DNA of 64,000 nucleotides from Sabulitectum sp036743055 (GTDB taxonomy: Bacteria; Fermentibacterota; Fermentibacteria; Fermentibacterales; JCC-6): the NCBI GenBank assembly GCA_036743055.1, contig DAINQE010000002.1, positions 40,238 to 104,237 on the forward strand. The letters are read 5' to 3'. Shown here one piece after another: positions 43,307 to 52,078 of the stretch. Below the pieces are notes generated by a model that did no database searches, was not told where the DNA came from, and saw only the letters and a program-made list of their open reading frames with translations. The position numbers were made by a program, and so were the translations under genes. Position 1 is the first letter of the stretch. The number at the start of each line of letters is the position of its first letter.

Positions 43307-43810
43307 ATGCCGATTTTCAAGAAGGACAGGAAAGAAGAATCCCCTGAGAATCCCCTTCAACTGATCAATGACTGCGTGATCGGCGAGGGAACCAGGGTCT
43401 GGAACTTCGTGAACATGTACGGCTGCGAGATAGGCAGCGACAGCATGGTCGGATGCTTCTGCGAGATACAGAAGGGCGTGAAGATCGGCGACAGGACAAG
43501 GGTGCAGAGCCATACTTTCATCTGCGAACTGGTGGAGATAGGGAACGACTGCTTCATAGGCCACGGCGTTATGTTCATCAACGATGTGTACCCCCCCCAG
43601 CCCGACCCTTCCAACTGGAAGCGAACCATCATAGAGGACGGCGTGAGCATAGGCTCAAACGCCACGATACTCCCTGTCAGGATAGGCCGTGGAGCCATCA
43701 TCGGAGCCGGGGCCGTGGTAACTAAGGATGTACCCGCCGGGGCGGTTGTGGCAGGGAATCCGGCGGCGTTCATGAGGTATTCCTCCGGGAAGGGAGAGCA
43801 GCAGTCTTGA
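43307..43810 (+). CDS. Left-handed beta-helix N-acetyltransferase (WlbB/PglD type)
   Basis: 167 residues from the ATG preceded by GAGGGAG; the open frame extends far upstream but only as an antisense shadow of lepA. Hexapeptide repeats run through the protein: VIGEGTRVWNFVNMYGCEIGSDSMVGCFCEIQKGVKIGDRTRVQSH and SIGSNATILPVRIGRGAIIGAGAVVTKDVPAGAVVAGNPA. Family members acetylate UDP-amino sugars for surface polysaccharides. It overlaps the phosphorylase gene by 4 nt. Confidence 0.85.
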   Translation: MPIFKKDRKEESPENPLQLINDCVIGEGTRVWNFVNMYGCEIGSDSMVGCFCEIQKGVKIGDRTRVQSHTFICELVEIGNDCFIGHGVMFINDVYPPQPDPSNWKRTIIEDGVSIGSNATILPVRIGRGAIIGAGAVVTKDVPAGAVVAGNPAAFMRYSSGKGEQQS

Positions 43811-46353
43811 GGTCGAGAATCTTCAGGGTAGTGCCAAGGATACCTGAAAAGCTCGAAGCCCTTGGAAGGATCGCCGCGAACACCTGGTGGAGCTGGAACA
43901 GGAACGCGATACATCTGTTCAGGACAATAGACACCGACCTCTGGGAGATAACCAGACACAACCCCACGCTGCTTCTGGGAAGGGTGAGCCAGGAAAGGCT
44001 GGAAGAACTCTCCTCTGACCCGGTGTTCCTCTCCTCCCTGGAGGAGGTAAGCTCTTCCATGGACGAGTACCTTTCCATGACCACCTGGTTTTCATCCAGG
44101 CACCCTGGAGTCCTTGGGGAGAACGAGGTAATAGCATACTTCTCCGCTGAATTCGGTCTTCACGAGAGTCTGCCGATCTACTCCGGCGGTCTCGGTGTTC
44201 TGGCCGGAGACACAATGAAGAGCGCCAGCGATCTGGGCGTACCCGTCGTGGGCGTTTCCCTTTTGTACAGGCTGGGTTACTTCAACCAGTACCTGAACAG
44301 CGACGGCTGGCAGCAGGAGCGCTACTCGGTGAACGACTACTCCAACATGCCGGTTGAGAGGGTGCTGGACGGTTCCGGCAATCCGGTCACCGTGATGGTG
44401 CCCATGGACGGCGACAAGGTCCTCGCCGCCATCTGGCGGATCAAGGTGGGCAGGATCAGGCTCTTCCTGCTGGACACGAACCTGCCTGAGAACGAACCCG
44501 AGAACCGCGAGATAACGTCGCAGCTCTACGGCGGCGACAAGGAGATGAGGATCCGCCAGGAGATACTCCTGGGCGCTGGGGGGATAATGGCCCTGAGGGC
44601 AATGGGTCTCACCCCGGTAGTAAGGCATATAAACGAGGGCCACTCAGGGTTCCTCATCGTGGAGATGCTGGCGCATCTCATCGAAACCGGTCTTTCATTC
44701 GCGGAGGCCAGGGAGATGGTGACCGCGGGGAACGTGTTCACCACCCACACTCCCGTTCCCGCCGGGAATGAGGAGTTCGAACCGGGCCTGGTACTCAGAT
44801 ACCTCCGTCCCTACCTCGACAGGGTCGGCCTGACCAACGACGCTTTCCTTGGCTACGGCTCTCACCCCGGCTCCAGCGCCTTCTCCATGACGGTCTTCGC
44901 CCTGAACTTCTCCAGGAAGGCCAACGGCGTGAGCAGACTTCATGGAGAGGTCTCCAGGCAGATATGGAAAGATGTATGGCCCAGGCTTCCCGAATCGGAG
45001 GTTCCCATAGGCCACGTAACGAACGGCGTCCATGAGAAGACCTGGCTCTCCGGTGAGCTCACCCGGCTTATACAGAGGTATGTGGGGAGCATCTCGCCCG
45101 TTAACCCCATGGCTGAGAAATTCTGGGAAAAGATCGACAGGATCCCCGACTCCGAACTCTGGAGGGCGCACGAACGACTCAGGGCAAGGCTTGTGGGATA
45201 CGCCAGGCGGAGATGGGAAGAGCAGCTGGAGGAGATGGGCATAAGGGGTCTCCCCCACCAGAACCTCACCGTTCTGAACCCCGACGCGCTGACGATAGGG
45301 TTCGCAAGAAGGTTCGCTACCTACAAGAGGGCTTCCCTTCTGTTCCACGACATGGAGAGGCTGACCTCACTTCTGAGCAATTCCGAAACCCCCATTCAGG
45401 TCATCTTCGCCGGTAAGGCACACCCCCACGACAACGGGGGAAAGAACCTTATCAGGGAGGTCTTCCACGCCTGCCTCAGCAGGGAACTCTACGGCAAGAT
45501 CGTCTACCTTTCCGACTACAGCATGGACATGGCCAGGCACATGATTCAGGGGGTGGATATCTGGCTGAATACGCCCAGGATCCCCATGGAGGCCAGTGGC
45601 ACCAGCGGCATGAAGGCCGCGATGAACGGAGTGCCCCACTGCAGCGTGCTGGATGGCTGGTGGGCCGAGGGCTACAGTCCAGGGAGGGGCTGGGCCATAG
45701 GGAACGGGGAGACCTACGACGATCAGACCCTCCAGGACAGGATCGAGGCAAAAGCCCTCTACGACCTTCTGGAGAACATGATCGCCCCGCTCTTCCACAA
45801 CCGTGTGAACGGTGGAATTCCCACCGGATGGACATCGGTGATGAAAGAATCCATGAAGATGGCCCTCTCCGACTTCAACACCAACCGGATGGCTGCGGAG
45901 TACACCGAGCATTACTACATTCCGGCCCTTGCCTTCTCCAGGTCCATTGAGGCTGGAAATATGGACGGTGTTCGGGAACTGGCCAACTGGAAGGAAGCCG
46001 TAAGGGAGAAGTGGAACCAGATCTCCATAGAGGAAGTGCTTGCTGATGACCTTGCCGATACGATGACCGTGGGCGATGAGATATCCATCACAGCCAGGCT
46101 CAGGGCACCGGGTCTCAGCGCAGACGATCTCTCGGTTGAAACCCAGTTCGGCCACGCCACAGGCGACGGTTGGCTTACCTCCAGGAACTCCACCAGGCTG
46201 GAATACACCGGCGAGGAGAACGGCACGCTCAACTTCACCGGAAAGGTGGTCTGCGGCGAGGCGGGTAGATTCGGGTTCACGGTAAGGGTCCTGCCGGCAC
46301 ACCGTAAGTACGGCAAGGTGGTTGAGCCCGGTCTGGTCCACTGGTGGCAGTAG
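43807..46353 (+). CDS. glgP: Glycogen/alpha-glucan phosphorylase (GlgP, DUF3417 type)
   Basis: 848 residues from a TTG that overlaps the previous stop. The N-terminal domain (LGRIAANTWWSWNRNAIHLF) is the DUF3417 type seen in thermophile and FCB phosphorylases. The catalytic core includes YFSAEFGLHESLPIYSGGLGVLAGD, VTNGVHEKTWL and the PLP-binding Lys in GTSGMKAAMNG near residue 600. It releases glucose-1-phosphate from storage glucan in the cytoplasm. Together with the acetyltransferase it forms a small carbohydrate operon. Confidence 0.93.
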   Translation: MRSRIFRVVPRIPEKLEALGRIAANTWWSWNRNAIHLFRTIDTDLWEITRHNPTLLLGRVSQERLEELSSDPVFLSSLEEVSSSMDEYLSMTTWFSSRHPGVLGENEVIAYFSAEFGLHESLPIYSGGLGVLAGDTMKSASDLGVPVVGVSLLYRLGYFNQYLNSDGWQQERYSVNDYSNMPVERVLDGSGNPVTVMVPMDGDKVLAAIWRIKVGRIRLFLLDTNLPENEPENREITSQLYGGDKEMRIRQEILLGAGGIMALRAMGLTPVVRHINEGHSGFLIVEMLAHLIETGLSFAEAREMVTAGNVFTTHTPVPAGNEEFEPGLVLRYLRPYLDRVGLTNDAFLGYGSHPGSSAFSMTVFALNFSRKANGVSRLHGEVSRQIWKDVWPRLPESEVPIGHVTNGVHEKTWLSGELTRLIQRYVGSISPVNPMAEKFWEKIDRIPDSELWRAHERLRARLVGYARRRWEEQLEEMGIRGLPHQNLTVLNPDALTIGFARRFATYKRASLLFHDMERLTSLLSNSETPIQVIFAGKAHPHDNGGKNLIREVFHACLSRELYGKIVYLSDYSMDMARHMIQGVDIWLNTPRIPMEASGTSGMKAAMNGVPHCSVLDGWWAEGYSPGRGWAIGNGETYDDQTLQDRIEAKALYDLLENMIAPLFHNRVNGGIPTGWTSVMKESMKMALSDFNTNRMAAEYTEHYYIPALAFSRSIEAGNMDGVRELANWKEAVREKWNQISIEEVLADDLADTMTVGDEISITARLRAPGLSADDLSVETQFGHATGDGWLTSRNSTRLEYTGEENGTLNFTGKVVCGEAGRFGFTVRVLPAHRKYGKVVEPGLVHWWQ

Positions 46354-46366
46354 AGGGAAGGATCCC

Positions 46367-48724
46367 CTAAGCCCTGGAGGCCTTTCCGTCACCGTTCCGC
46401 TGGGCTGACCTTATCATATCCATGGCCGCTGTAACGGTCCCCAGGATGTGNNNNNNNNNNNNNNNNNNNNNNNNNNNNNNNNNNNNNNNNNNNNNNNNNN
46501 NNNNNNNNNNNNNNNNNNNNNNNNNNNNNNNNNNNNNNNNNNNNNNNNNNGCCGCCAGGGAAGCGGCCCTGCCGCTGTCTATCTTCATGAGCGAGAGAAG
46601 GGCCAGTTTCCGCACCCTGTCGTCGGAGTCATCGCAGAGCTGTTCCAGGAGATGGATGGAGTTCTTGGAGCCTATGTCTCCCAGCAGGGCCACCAGATTC
46701 CTCATTATGTACCAGTCCTGGGTGGCGAACCTTCCCGTCTCCCTGATTCTCACAGAGAGCCCGCTTCTCTGGATCTCGTCGATCCTGGACTGGAACATGA
46801 GAAGGTACACCGAACCGAACCTTCTCAGAACCGAATAGGCCCTGGCCCTGATCTCCCTCTTCCTCTCCAGGAAAAGGTCCACCAGCCGCATGCCCAGATT
46901 CCTGAACATGACTACCTCGGTGATCTTCTCGGCTGCCTGATACCTGCTCTCGTCGTTGTCCATGAAGGCTTCCAGTATCACATCGGCGGCATCCGGGGTG
47001 TCAATCCTCCGCATTGCCTCGGAAAGACCCCTTCTCAGGGCGCTGGCATGATTGGGGCTGCCAACCTGAAGCAGTCTGCAGTCCGAAATGATGGCCACCA
47101 GCTCGGAGGCGGTGGAGAGCCTTCCGGAGGCGATCAGTCTTTCGCAGACCGATCCCATAAGGATCAGCGAAGCGAAAATGGTGTCCGGCGAGGCCTGTCC
47201 GGAGAGCAGCAGCCCGTGGATGTTGTCCACAACGTGCATCACGGTGTGGGCCTTTCCCCGCTCGGCTCCCATGCAGGCAAGCTGACTCAGCTTGTCTATG
47301 GAATCCAGAATCCTGTCCTGATCACCGCCGTCAAGATCCTCCAGGTTCTTGTCGATGATCTTCCTGAGGGCGCTCCAGGCCAGGGTTTTCTGGAGCTCCC
47401 TGCTCACCAGCACCCCCTCCTCGAGGATCGACGGGTCCAGTGTCGCAACGAAGTCCGCGAGCATCGACCTGTATTTCCCGGAACCGGCGGAGGATTCCTC
47501 CAGTATCCTGCTGAGGGCCTCCCCAAGCTGCTGGGCGGGGATGTCCCTTATGGAGTCGCCCTTCTGGAGCCTGTCGATAAGCTCCTTGAAGACGATGTCC
47601 TCCAGAGCGCTGTCCAGCGTTCCGGAGACCGACTGGGCAACAAGCTTGCCGTCCCTGGAAACGAGGGCGTACCTGAACTCGTCAACGGTTGCGTGCTCGA
47701 TACCCCTTGTCTTGCACATCTCCGCAAGACCACCGCGATCTCGGATCTGGGCGGGTTTCCTGTTCATCAGGTCGATGAAGTTGAAGAGTTCCTCTTCATC
47801 GATGCCGGGCTGGAAGGATATGCTGTTGATCCTTCTTTCCACCAAGTGGGAGAGGAAATTCTGAACGGTTTTGGTCTTGGATTTCACCTTCACGTTGTTC
47901 ACCATCAGCTCGCCGCCGAGGATGGTGATTGCGACCATTCCAGCCTCGCTGTCCGCGAAGGAGCCCAGGAGGTCGATGAAACCCTCAAGGGCCGGTCCGA
48001 TGGAAGGATGGTCCGGGGGATACATGCTGACGGTCCTCTGAAGGAGGCTGAGCCTGGTAACCAGGTTCTGGGAGAGCCTGGCCAGAGCCAGGGGAGAGAG
48101 GGCATCTGCACCTGTTTTTACATAGGCCTTTATGTTCGCCCCGGAGACCAGCCTCTCCCTGCTGTCCATGTCGATGGTGTAAACCCAGGACCTGTCCTTC
48201 TCCCTGGAGAAATCGAGTTCTTCAAGGACCTCTTCGACCTTCCCCCACACCCCACCCGGCCAGGAGCCCTTCTCCGTTCTAAGCATCCTGGAATCAGGAT
48301 CATCCTCACCGCAGAGCGGTGCCAGGATCGCCGAACCGGGCAGTGCGGACTCCGGTGAGGAATCCTGCCAGGCAAGACACGCCGCCTCAAGAAGAAGGGA
48401 GGCACGGGCAAGGAAATTGATCCTCTGATCGGCCTTGAGTTCGTCCACGGTTTTCCATAGACCCACGAGGGATTCAGAGAGCGGCGCCGTTTCCAGAAGA
48501 AGCTGCCCCCGCTCCATCCTTACGAGCTTGTCGGCGTAGGATGCGGGATTGATAATGGTATAGAAAGCCAGGCAATGGGCAGGGGAGGACATTGCCAGGC
48601 GGTCGATCTCCACAAGCGCTTCCACCGCCTGGTGACCCTCGGGTATTTTATTCAGTAATTCTTCAACGCGGGAGCTTGTGTCCGGTGCTGAGGCAATGGC
48701 TTCGACGATTCTTCCGGATATCAC
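46367..48724 (-). CDS. Large HEAT-repeat-like protein of unknown function, interrupted by an N gap
   Basis: 785 residues as spelled (including the gap) from a GTG. It is helical throughout, with HEAT-like repeats clearest at the C-terminal end (NLVALLGDIGSKNSIHLLEQLCDDSDDRVRKLALLSLMKID) and a middle globular part with VAITILGGELMVNNVKVKSKT. No membrane segment, signal or catalytic motif is evident. Such proteins are usually scaffolds. It has a divergent promoter shared with selC. A homologue search is needed before any role is proposed. Confidence 0.55.
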   Translation of the reverse strand: MISGRIVEAIASAPDTSSRVEELLNKIPEGHQAVEALVEIDRLAMSSPAHCLAFYTIINPASYADKLVRMERGQLLLETAPLSESLVGLWKTVDELKADQRINFLARASLLLEAACLAWQDSSPESALPGSAILAPLCGEDDPDSRMLRTEKGSWPGGVWGKVEEVLEELDFSREKDRSWVYTIDMDSRERLVSGANIKAYVKTGADALSPLALARLSQNLVTRLSLLQRTVSMYPPDHPSIGPALEGFIDLLGSFADSEAGMVAITILGGELMVNNVKVKSKTKTVQNFLSHLVERRINSISFQPGIDEEELFNFIDLMNRKPAQIRDRGGLAEMCKTRGIEHATVDEFRYALVSRDGKLVAQSVSGTLDSALEDIVFKELIDRLQKGDSIRDIPAQQLGEALSRILEESSAGSGKYRSMLADFVATLDPSILEEGVLVSRELQKTLAWSALRKIIDKNLEDLDGGDQDRILDSIDKLSQLACMGAERGKAHTVMHVVDNIHGLLLSGQASPDTIFASLILMGSVCERLIASGRLSTASELVAIISDCRLLQVGSPNHASALRRGLSEAMRRIDTPDAADVILEAFMDNDESRYQAAEKITEVVMFRNLGMRLVDLFLERKREIRARAYSVLRRFGSVYLLMFQSRIDEIQRSGLSVRIRETGRFATQDWYIMRNLVALLGDIGSKNSIHLLEQLCDDSDDRVRKLALLSLMKIDSGRAASLAXXXXXXXXXXXXXXXXXXXXXXXXXXXXXXXXXXHILGTVTAAMDMIRSAQRNGDGKASRA
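46451..46550. other. Assembly gap (100 N)
   Basis: Run of exactly 100 N inside the HEAT-like gene, in a stretch of repeats, so the true length is uncertain. Confidence 0.95.
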
Positions 48725-48761
48725 TTCCGTATTACCCCCTCCCCCACAGTATCACAGCTTA

Positions 48762-48790
48762 TTTATACTAGCTTCGGAAATACTTGACAA
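48762..48790 (-). promoter_or_regulatory. Promoter of the HEAT-like gene, overlapping the selC -35
   Basis: On the minus strand TTGTCA (48790-48785) and TATAAA (48767-48762) are 17 bases apart. The -35 hexamer is the complement of five bases of the TTGACA (48784-48789) that would serve selC on the other strand, so two divergent promoters share overlapping -35 elements. Confidence 0.65.
48784..48789 (+). promoter_or_regulatory. -35 element (TTGACA) of selC
   Basis: A consensus TTGACA stands 35 bases before the tRNA start. The -10 region is weak (TACGAT at 48803 or ATTTTA at 48807). Confidence 0.4.
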
Positions 48791-48823
48791 TCACTCTCGA
48801 TTTACGATTTTACCTTTGTCAGC

Positions 48824-48920
48824 GGGAGCGGAAGGGAGCTGGTGTTCCTCTCGGACTTCAAATCCGACGTCGGGTGCTAGAACCACCCTGGGTGGGTTCG
48901 ATTCCCACACGTTCCCGCCA
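48824..48920 (+). tRNA. selC: tRNA-Sec (selC, anticodon TCA)
   Basis: A 97-nt tRNA with CCA encoded. Features of selenocysteine tRNA: acceptor GGGAGCG pairing with CGTTCCC, a long D-arm (AGGGA ... TTCCT), anticodon arm TCGGA-CTTCAAA-TCCGA with TCA anticodon, a long variable arm GGGTG-CTAGAAC-CACCC and the T-arm GTGGG-TTCGATT-CCCAC. It implies that the genome uses UGA for selenocysteine. No selA, selB or selD is in this window. Confidence 0.93.
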
Positions 48921-48948
48921 CGAATTTTCTCTGAAAATTCGTGGCGGG
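48914..48948 (+). repeat. Long hairpin formed by the selC 3' end and its flank
   Basis: CCCGCCACGAATTTTC (48914-48929), loop TCT, GAAAATTCGTGGCGGG (48933-48948) form a 16-bp perfect stem. The last seven bases of the tRNA gene, including the CCA, are part of the left arm. Confidence 0.8.
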
Positions 48949-49162
48949 GATGNNNNNNNNNNNNNNNNNNNNNNNNNNNNNNNNNNNNNNNNNNNNNNNN
49001 NNNNNNNNNNNNNNNNNNNNNNNNNNNNNNNNNNNNNNNNNNNNNNNNNNNNTTTTCTCTGAAAATTCGTGGCGGGGATGGTGCTTGCGCTCCATTACCC
49101 GCGCTGGTTTTCGCTGAAAATTCATGGCGGGGATGGTGCTGTCGCTTCATTACCCGCGCTGG
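48925..49162 (+). repeat. 55-bp tandem repeat downstream of selC
   Basis: A first unit begins at 48925 and is cut by the gap after 28 bases. After the gap two full units follow at 49053-49107 and 49108-49162, differing at a few positions (CTCTGAAAATTCGTGG versus CGCTGAAAATTCATGG) and both ending in ATTACCCGCGCTGG. A third start (TTTTCTTCCAGG) degrades into the next gene's leader. Each unit can fold through its GGCGGGGA and TTACCCGC parts. Confidence 0.8.
48953..49052. other. Assembly gap (100 N) inside the tandem repeat
   Basis: Run of exactly 100 N between identical repeat sequences; the copy number of the 55-bp repeat is probably unresolved. Confidence 0.95.
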
Positions 49163-49244
49163 TTTTCTTCCAGGTGGTCGTCCGCAAGTTTGTCAATCAA
49201 ATTCTGTATCCTTTCTTATGGTGAACAGTTAGAAGGTTGCGGCC

Positions 49245-50618
49245 TTGAAACCTGAAATGCACCGCAGGCTCTCGGATCCCAATGTTAAGAGGCTCCTTTT
49301 CAAGCTGTCCCTTCCGGCAATGACCGGAATGTTCGTCATAGCCCTGTACAACCTCGTGGACACCATCTTCGTGGGAAGAGGTGTGGGTACCATGGCCATT
49401 GCCGGGCTCTCCATCGTGTTTCCCCTTCAGATGATAGTGCTCTCCATTGGGATGCTTTTCGGAATAGGCGGGGCTTCTGTCATATCCCGGGCACTGGGGG
49501 CCGGGAAGCATGAGACGGCTGAGATCGCCTACGGTAATGTGATACTTGCCGCGGTCCTCTCCGGGGCTCTCCTGGCGACAGGGGGGCTTCTGTTTCAGGA
49601 CCATATCCTCAGTATCTTCGGTGCGTCTCCGGAGATAATGCCCTTCGCGTCGGACTACTTCGGAATAATCATCTTCGCCTCTCCCCTGTTCATCATATCC
49701 ATGACAGGGAACAACGTGCTCCGTTCGGTGGGAATGGCCAGGTCGGCAATGACAACCATGATAACCGGCGCCGCGGCGAACATCGTTCTGGATCCCATTT
49801 TCATCTTCGTGCTGGATATGGGTGTGAAGGGCGCAGCACTTGCCACCGTTCTTGCCCAGTTCCTCTCCGTGGCCTATCAGGCAAGCGAACTCAGGGCCGC
49901 GAAGAGCGGCCTCTCCCTTGGAAGGAGTAACCTCAGGTTCCATGGACCGGTGCTCAGGGAGATAACCGCCGTGGGCTTCTCTTCATTCATTCGGAGCGTC
50001 GCAAGCAGCTTCGTGTTCATTCTATTCAACAACAGACTGCTGCAATACGGTTCGGAAGTATCCGTTGCGGCGTACGGAATAACCATTCGGCTGGCCAGGT
50101 TCCTCACCATGCCCCTGATAGGGATAGCCCAGGGTCTGCAGCCCATTATCGGCTACAACTGGGGGGCCGGAAATGTGCAGAGAGCCGAAAAAGCCGCGGC
50201 CACCGGTCTTCTCTGGGCGGGGATGATCTCCACCGGAGGCTTTGCCGCGGTCCAGCTCTTTCCCTCTCAGTTCATTGGGATATTCACCCATGATCCCGAA
50301 CTGCTTTCCGCGGGAAGGGATTCACTGCGAATACTGATGATGGGGCTGTGGGCGCTGGGTTTCCTCTTCGTGGGAACCAGCATCTTCCAGGCGATGGGAA
50401 AGGCGGCAAAATCCATGCTTCTCTCATCGGCCAGGGAGGTCCTTTTCCTTATACCGCTAGTGCTCGTGCTGCCCAGGTTCCTGGGACTTCAGGGCATATG
50501 GATCTCTGTGCCTGTGGCTGACATGTGTTCCGTTTCGATTACGGTCTTCATGGTCCTCAGGGAAAGAAGGATCATTCGGAGCGGGAGGGCTCGGCTTCCA
50601 CTGCGAGACGGTCAATGA
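49245..50618 (+). CDS. MATE-family multidrug/organic cation efflux transporter
   Basis: 457 residues, about 12 membrane helices. The family motifs are LSLPAMTGMFVIALYNLVDTIFVGRGVG at the start and GGASVISRALGAGKHETAE near residue 75; the second half repeats the pattern (PIIGYNWGAGNVQRAEKA). It exports drugs or metabolites in exchange for H+ or Na+. Start codon is TTG at 49245; an ATG at 49257 is an alternative. Its 3' end overlaps the convergent tcdA gene by 47 nt. Confidence 0.88.
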   Translation: MKPEMHRRLSDPNVKRLLFKLSLPAMTGMFVIALYNLVDTIFVGRGVGTMAIAGLSIVFPLQMIVLSIGMLFGIGGASVISRALGAGKHETAEIAYGNVILAAVLSGALLATGGLLFQDHILSIFGASPEIMPFASDYFGIIIFASPLFIISMTGNNVLRSVGMARSAMTTMITGAAANIVLDPIFIFVLDMGVKGAALATVLAQFLSVAYQASELRAAKSGLSLGRSNLRFHGPVLREITAVGFSSFIRSVASSFVFILFNNRLLQYGSEVSVAAYGITIRLARFLTMPLIGIAQGLQPIIGYNWGAGNVQRAEKAAATGLLWAGMISTGGFAAVQLFPSQFIGIFTHDPELLSAGRDSLRILMMGLWALGFLFVGTSIFQAMGKAAKSMLLSSAREVLFLIPLVLVLPRFLGLQGIWISVPVADMCSVSITVFMVLRERRIIRSGRARLPLRDGQ

Positions 50619-51324
50619 TCATCTGCGCCAGAGAGTAGCCGAAAACACCGGGAAGGGTGATGAGGCTCGGGAGGGCGTTCCTGGTCCTTCCACGGCGCTG
50701 GAGTACCGGCTCGTCGTCCGGGGGCAGTGCCTCCACAGGGTCTTCCACCGACCAGACGCATTCAATGCCGCCTGATACGCCCCTTCTCTTCAGATACTTC
50801 CGGACCATCCTGGCAAGGGGACACCGTTCGGTGCGGGATATGTCGCCGGTCCTCACCATGGACGGATCCCTCCTTCCGGCGGCGCCCATGCTGCTGAATA
50901 CCGGAATTCCCCGTGTAACGCAGTGCTCCAGAAGCTGGGTCTTGGGATTCAGGCTGTCTATGGCGTCTGCCACGGCATCCACACCCCCGGGAAGCCCGAT
51001 GTCCTCCAGGTACTCCCGGGAAATGAAAACCTCCATGGGGACGCACTCGGTATCGGGGCAGAGAGCCGAAAGGGTGGAACAGGTGAACTCGGCCTTGGTC
51101 CTTTCCACATCGGCCAGCCCGGCAAATGGATTCCTGTTCAGAGAAGAAGGTGAGATCTGGTCGAAGTCCACCAGGTAGAGCTTTCCCACTCCCGACCTGG
51201 CCAGGGCGGATGCGCAGTGGATTCCCACACCGCCGAGACCGGCAACCAGCACCGAGGATGACCTGAGCCGCTGAAAACCCGTTTCTCCCAAGAACTGTCG
51301 GCTCCTCCTGAAACGGTGGTTCAC
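50572..51324 (-). CDS. tcdA: tRNA threonylcarbamoyladenosine dehydratase (TcdA, ThiF family)
   Basis: 250 residues. RFRRSRQFLGETGFQRLRSSSVLVAGLGGVGIHCASALARSG is the E1-like ATP-binding opening of TcdA; VDFDQISPSSLNRNPF and VDAVADAIDSLNPKTQLLEHC follow. It converts t6A37 of tRNAs to the cyclic ct6A form. It overlaps the TatD gene by 4 nt at its start and forms an operon with tatD and the YitT-like gene. Confidence 0.88.
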   Translation of the reverse strand: MNHRFRRSRQFLGETGFQRLRSSSVLVAGLGGVGIHCASALARSGVGKLYLVDFDQISPSSLNRNPFAGLADVERTKAEFTCSTLSALCPDTECVPMEVFISREYLEDIGLPGGVDAVADAIDSLNPKTQLLEHCVTRGIPVFSSMGAAGRRDPSMVRTGDISRTERCPLARMVRKYLKRRGVSGGIECVWSVEDPVEALPPDDEPVLQRRGRTRNALPSLITLPGVFGYSLAQMIIDRLAVEAEPSRSE

Positions 51325-52076
51325 AGCGGATCCCCAAAAAGATCAATGGAGTTCTTCAACGACCACCGGGCTATACTGTCTTCGGCCTCGTCCCGCAGCA
51401 CCGCCATTTCACTGAGTATCCCCGGGAGATGGGCAGGTTCGGAATGCCCGGGGGAGGCTCCCCGCAGCCCCATGGATGGAGAGTCCGTTTCAAGCAGGAA
51501 CCTGTTCGTGGGAACGGCGACGGCACTTGCCCTGGCCCTTAGCGCTCCTTCCCTGGTAATCATGCCTCCGAAACCGATGTAAAGCCCCAGCTCAAGGAAC
51601 CTCTGCATCAGCTCAGGGTCCCTGGACCACCCATGCATCGATCCCCTGACCGGAAATGCGCCAAGGATATCCAGCATCTCGCCGAAGGCTCCCCTGCAAT
51701 GGATCGAGACCGGGAGGGACATTTCCCAGGCGATACGGAGCTGTTCCACGAAAACGGTCCTCTGTATATCCCTCTCCACAGGAGCGTGCCAGTCGAGACC
51801 TATCTCACCAACTGCTCTGGCCCCGCTGCTTTCCAGGGCGGTTCTGAGCTTGTCGCCATCAAAACCCCCGGCGGCTTCCCTGGGGTGTACGCCAAGTGCC
51901 ACGGCGACCCCGGGCAGCGATCCCAGGGAAGCGCATGAATCCCAGTTCTCCCTTGATACCGACGCTGCGAGGAAACGGCTGACGCCGGCCTGAACCGCCC
52001 TGGAAACGGCTCCCTCCGGATCCCGGGAGAGGGGCTCCAGGAACAGATGGGTATGGGTGTCGAAGAGACCTGCCAT
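51321..52076 (-). CDS. TatD-family metal-dependent hydrolase
   Basis: 251 residues. FDTHTHLF opens the TIM barrel; AVGEIGLDWHAPVERDIQRTVFVEQLRIAWEMSLPVSIHCRGAFGEM and LLETDSPSMGLRG carry the metal ligands. Family members act as 3'-5' exonucleases or D-aminoacyl-tRNA-related quality-control enzymes. The middle operon member; 2 bases from yitT and overlapping tcdA by 4. Confidence 0.88.
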   Translation of the reverse strand: MAGLFDTHTHLFLEPLSRDPEGAVSRAVQAGVSRFLAASVSRENWDSCASLGSLPGVAVALGVHPREAAGGFDGDKLRTALESSGARAVGEIGLDWHAPVERDIQRTVFVEQLRIAWEMSLPVSIHCRGAFGEMLDILGAFPVRGSMHGWSRDPELMQRFLELGLYIGFGGMITREGALRARASAVAVPTNRFLLETDSPSMGLRGASPGHSEPAHLPGILSEMAVLRDEAEDSIARWSLKNSIDLFGDPL

Positions 52077-52078
52077 GG

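Noticed and set aside
46448..48358. Long + strand ORF antisense to the HEAT-like gene (636 aa)
   Set aside because: Composition is that of an antisense shadow and it starts within the N gap; the minus-strand frame is continuous, helical and has its own promoter.
48925..49162. Possible CRISPR array
   Set aside because: The repeats are directly tandem without variable spacers, and no cas genes are present.
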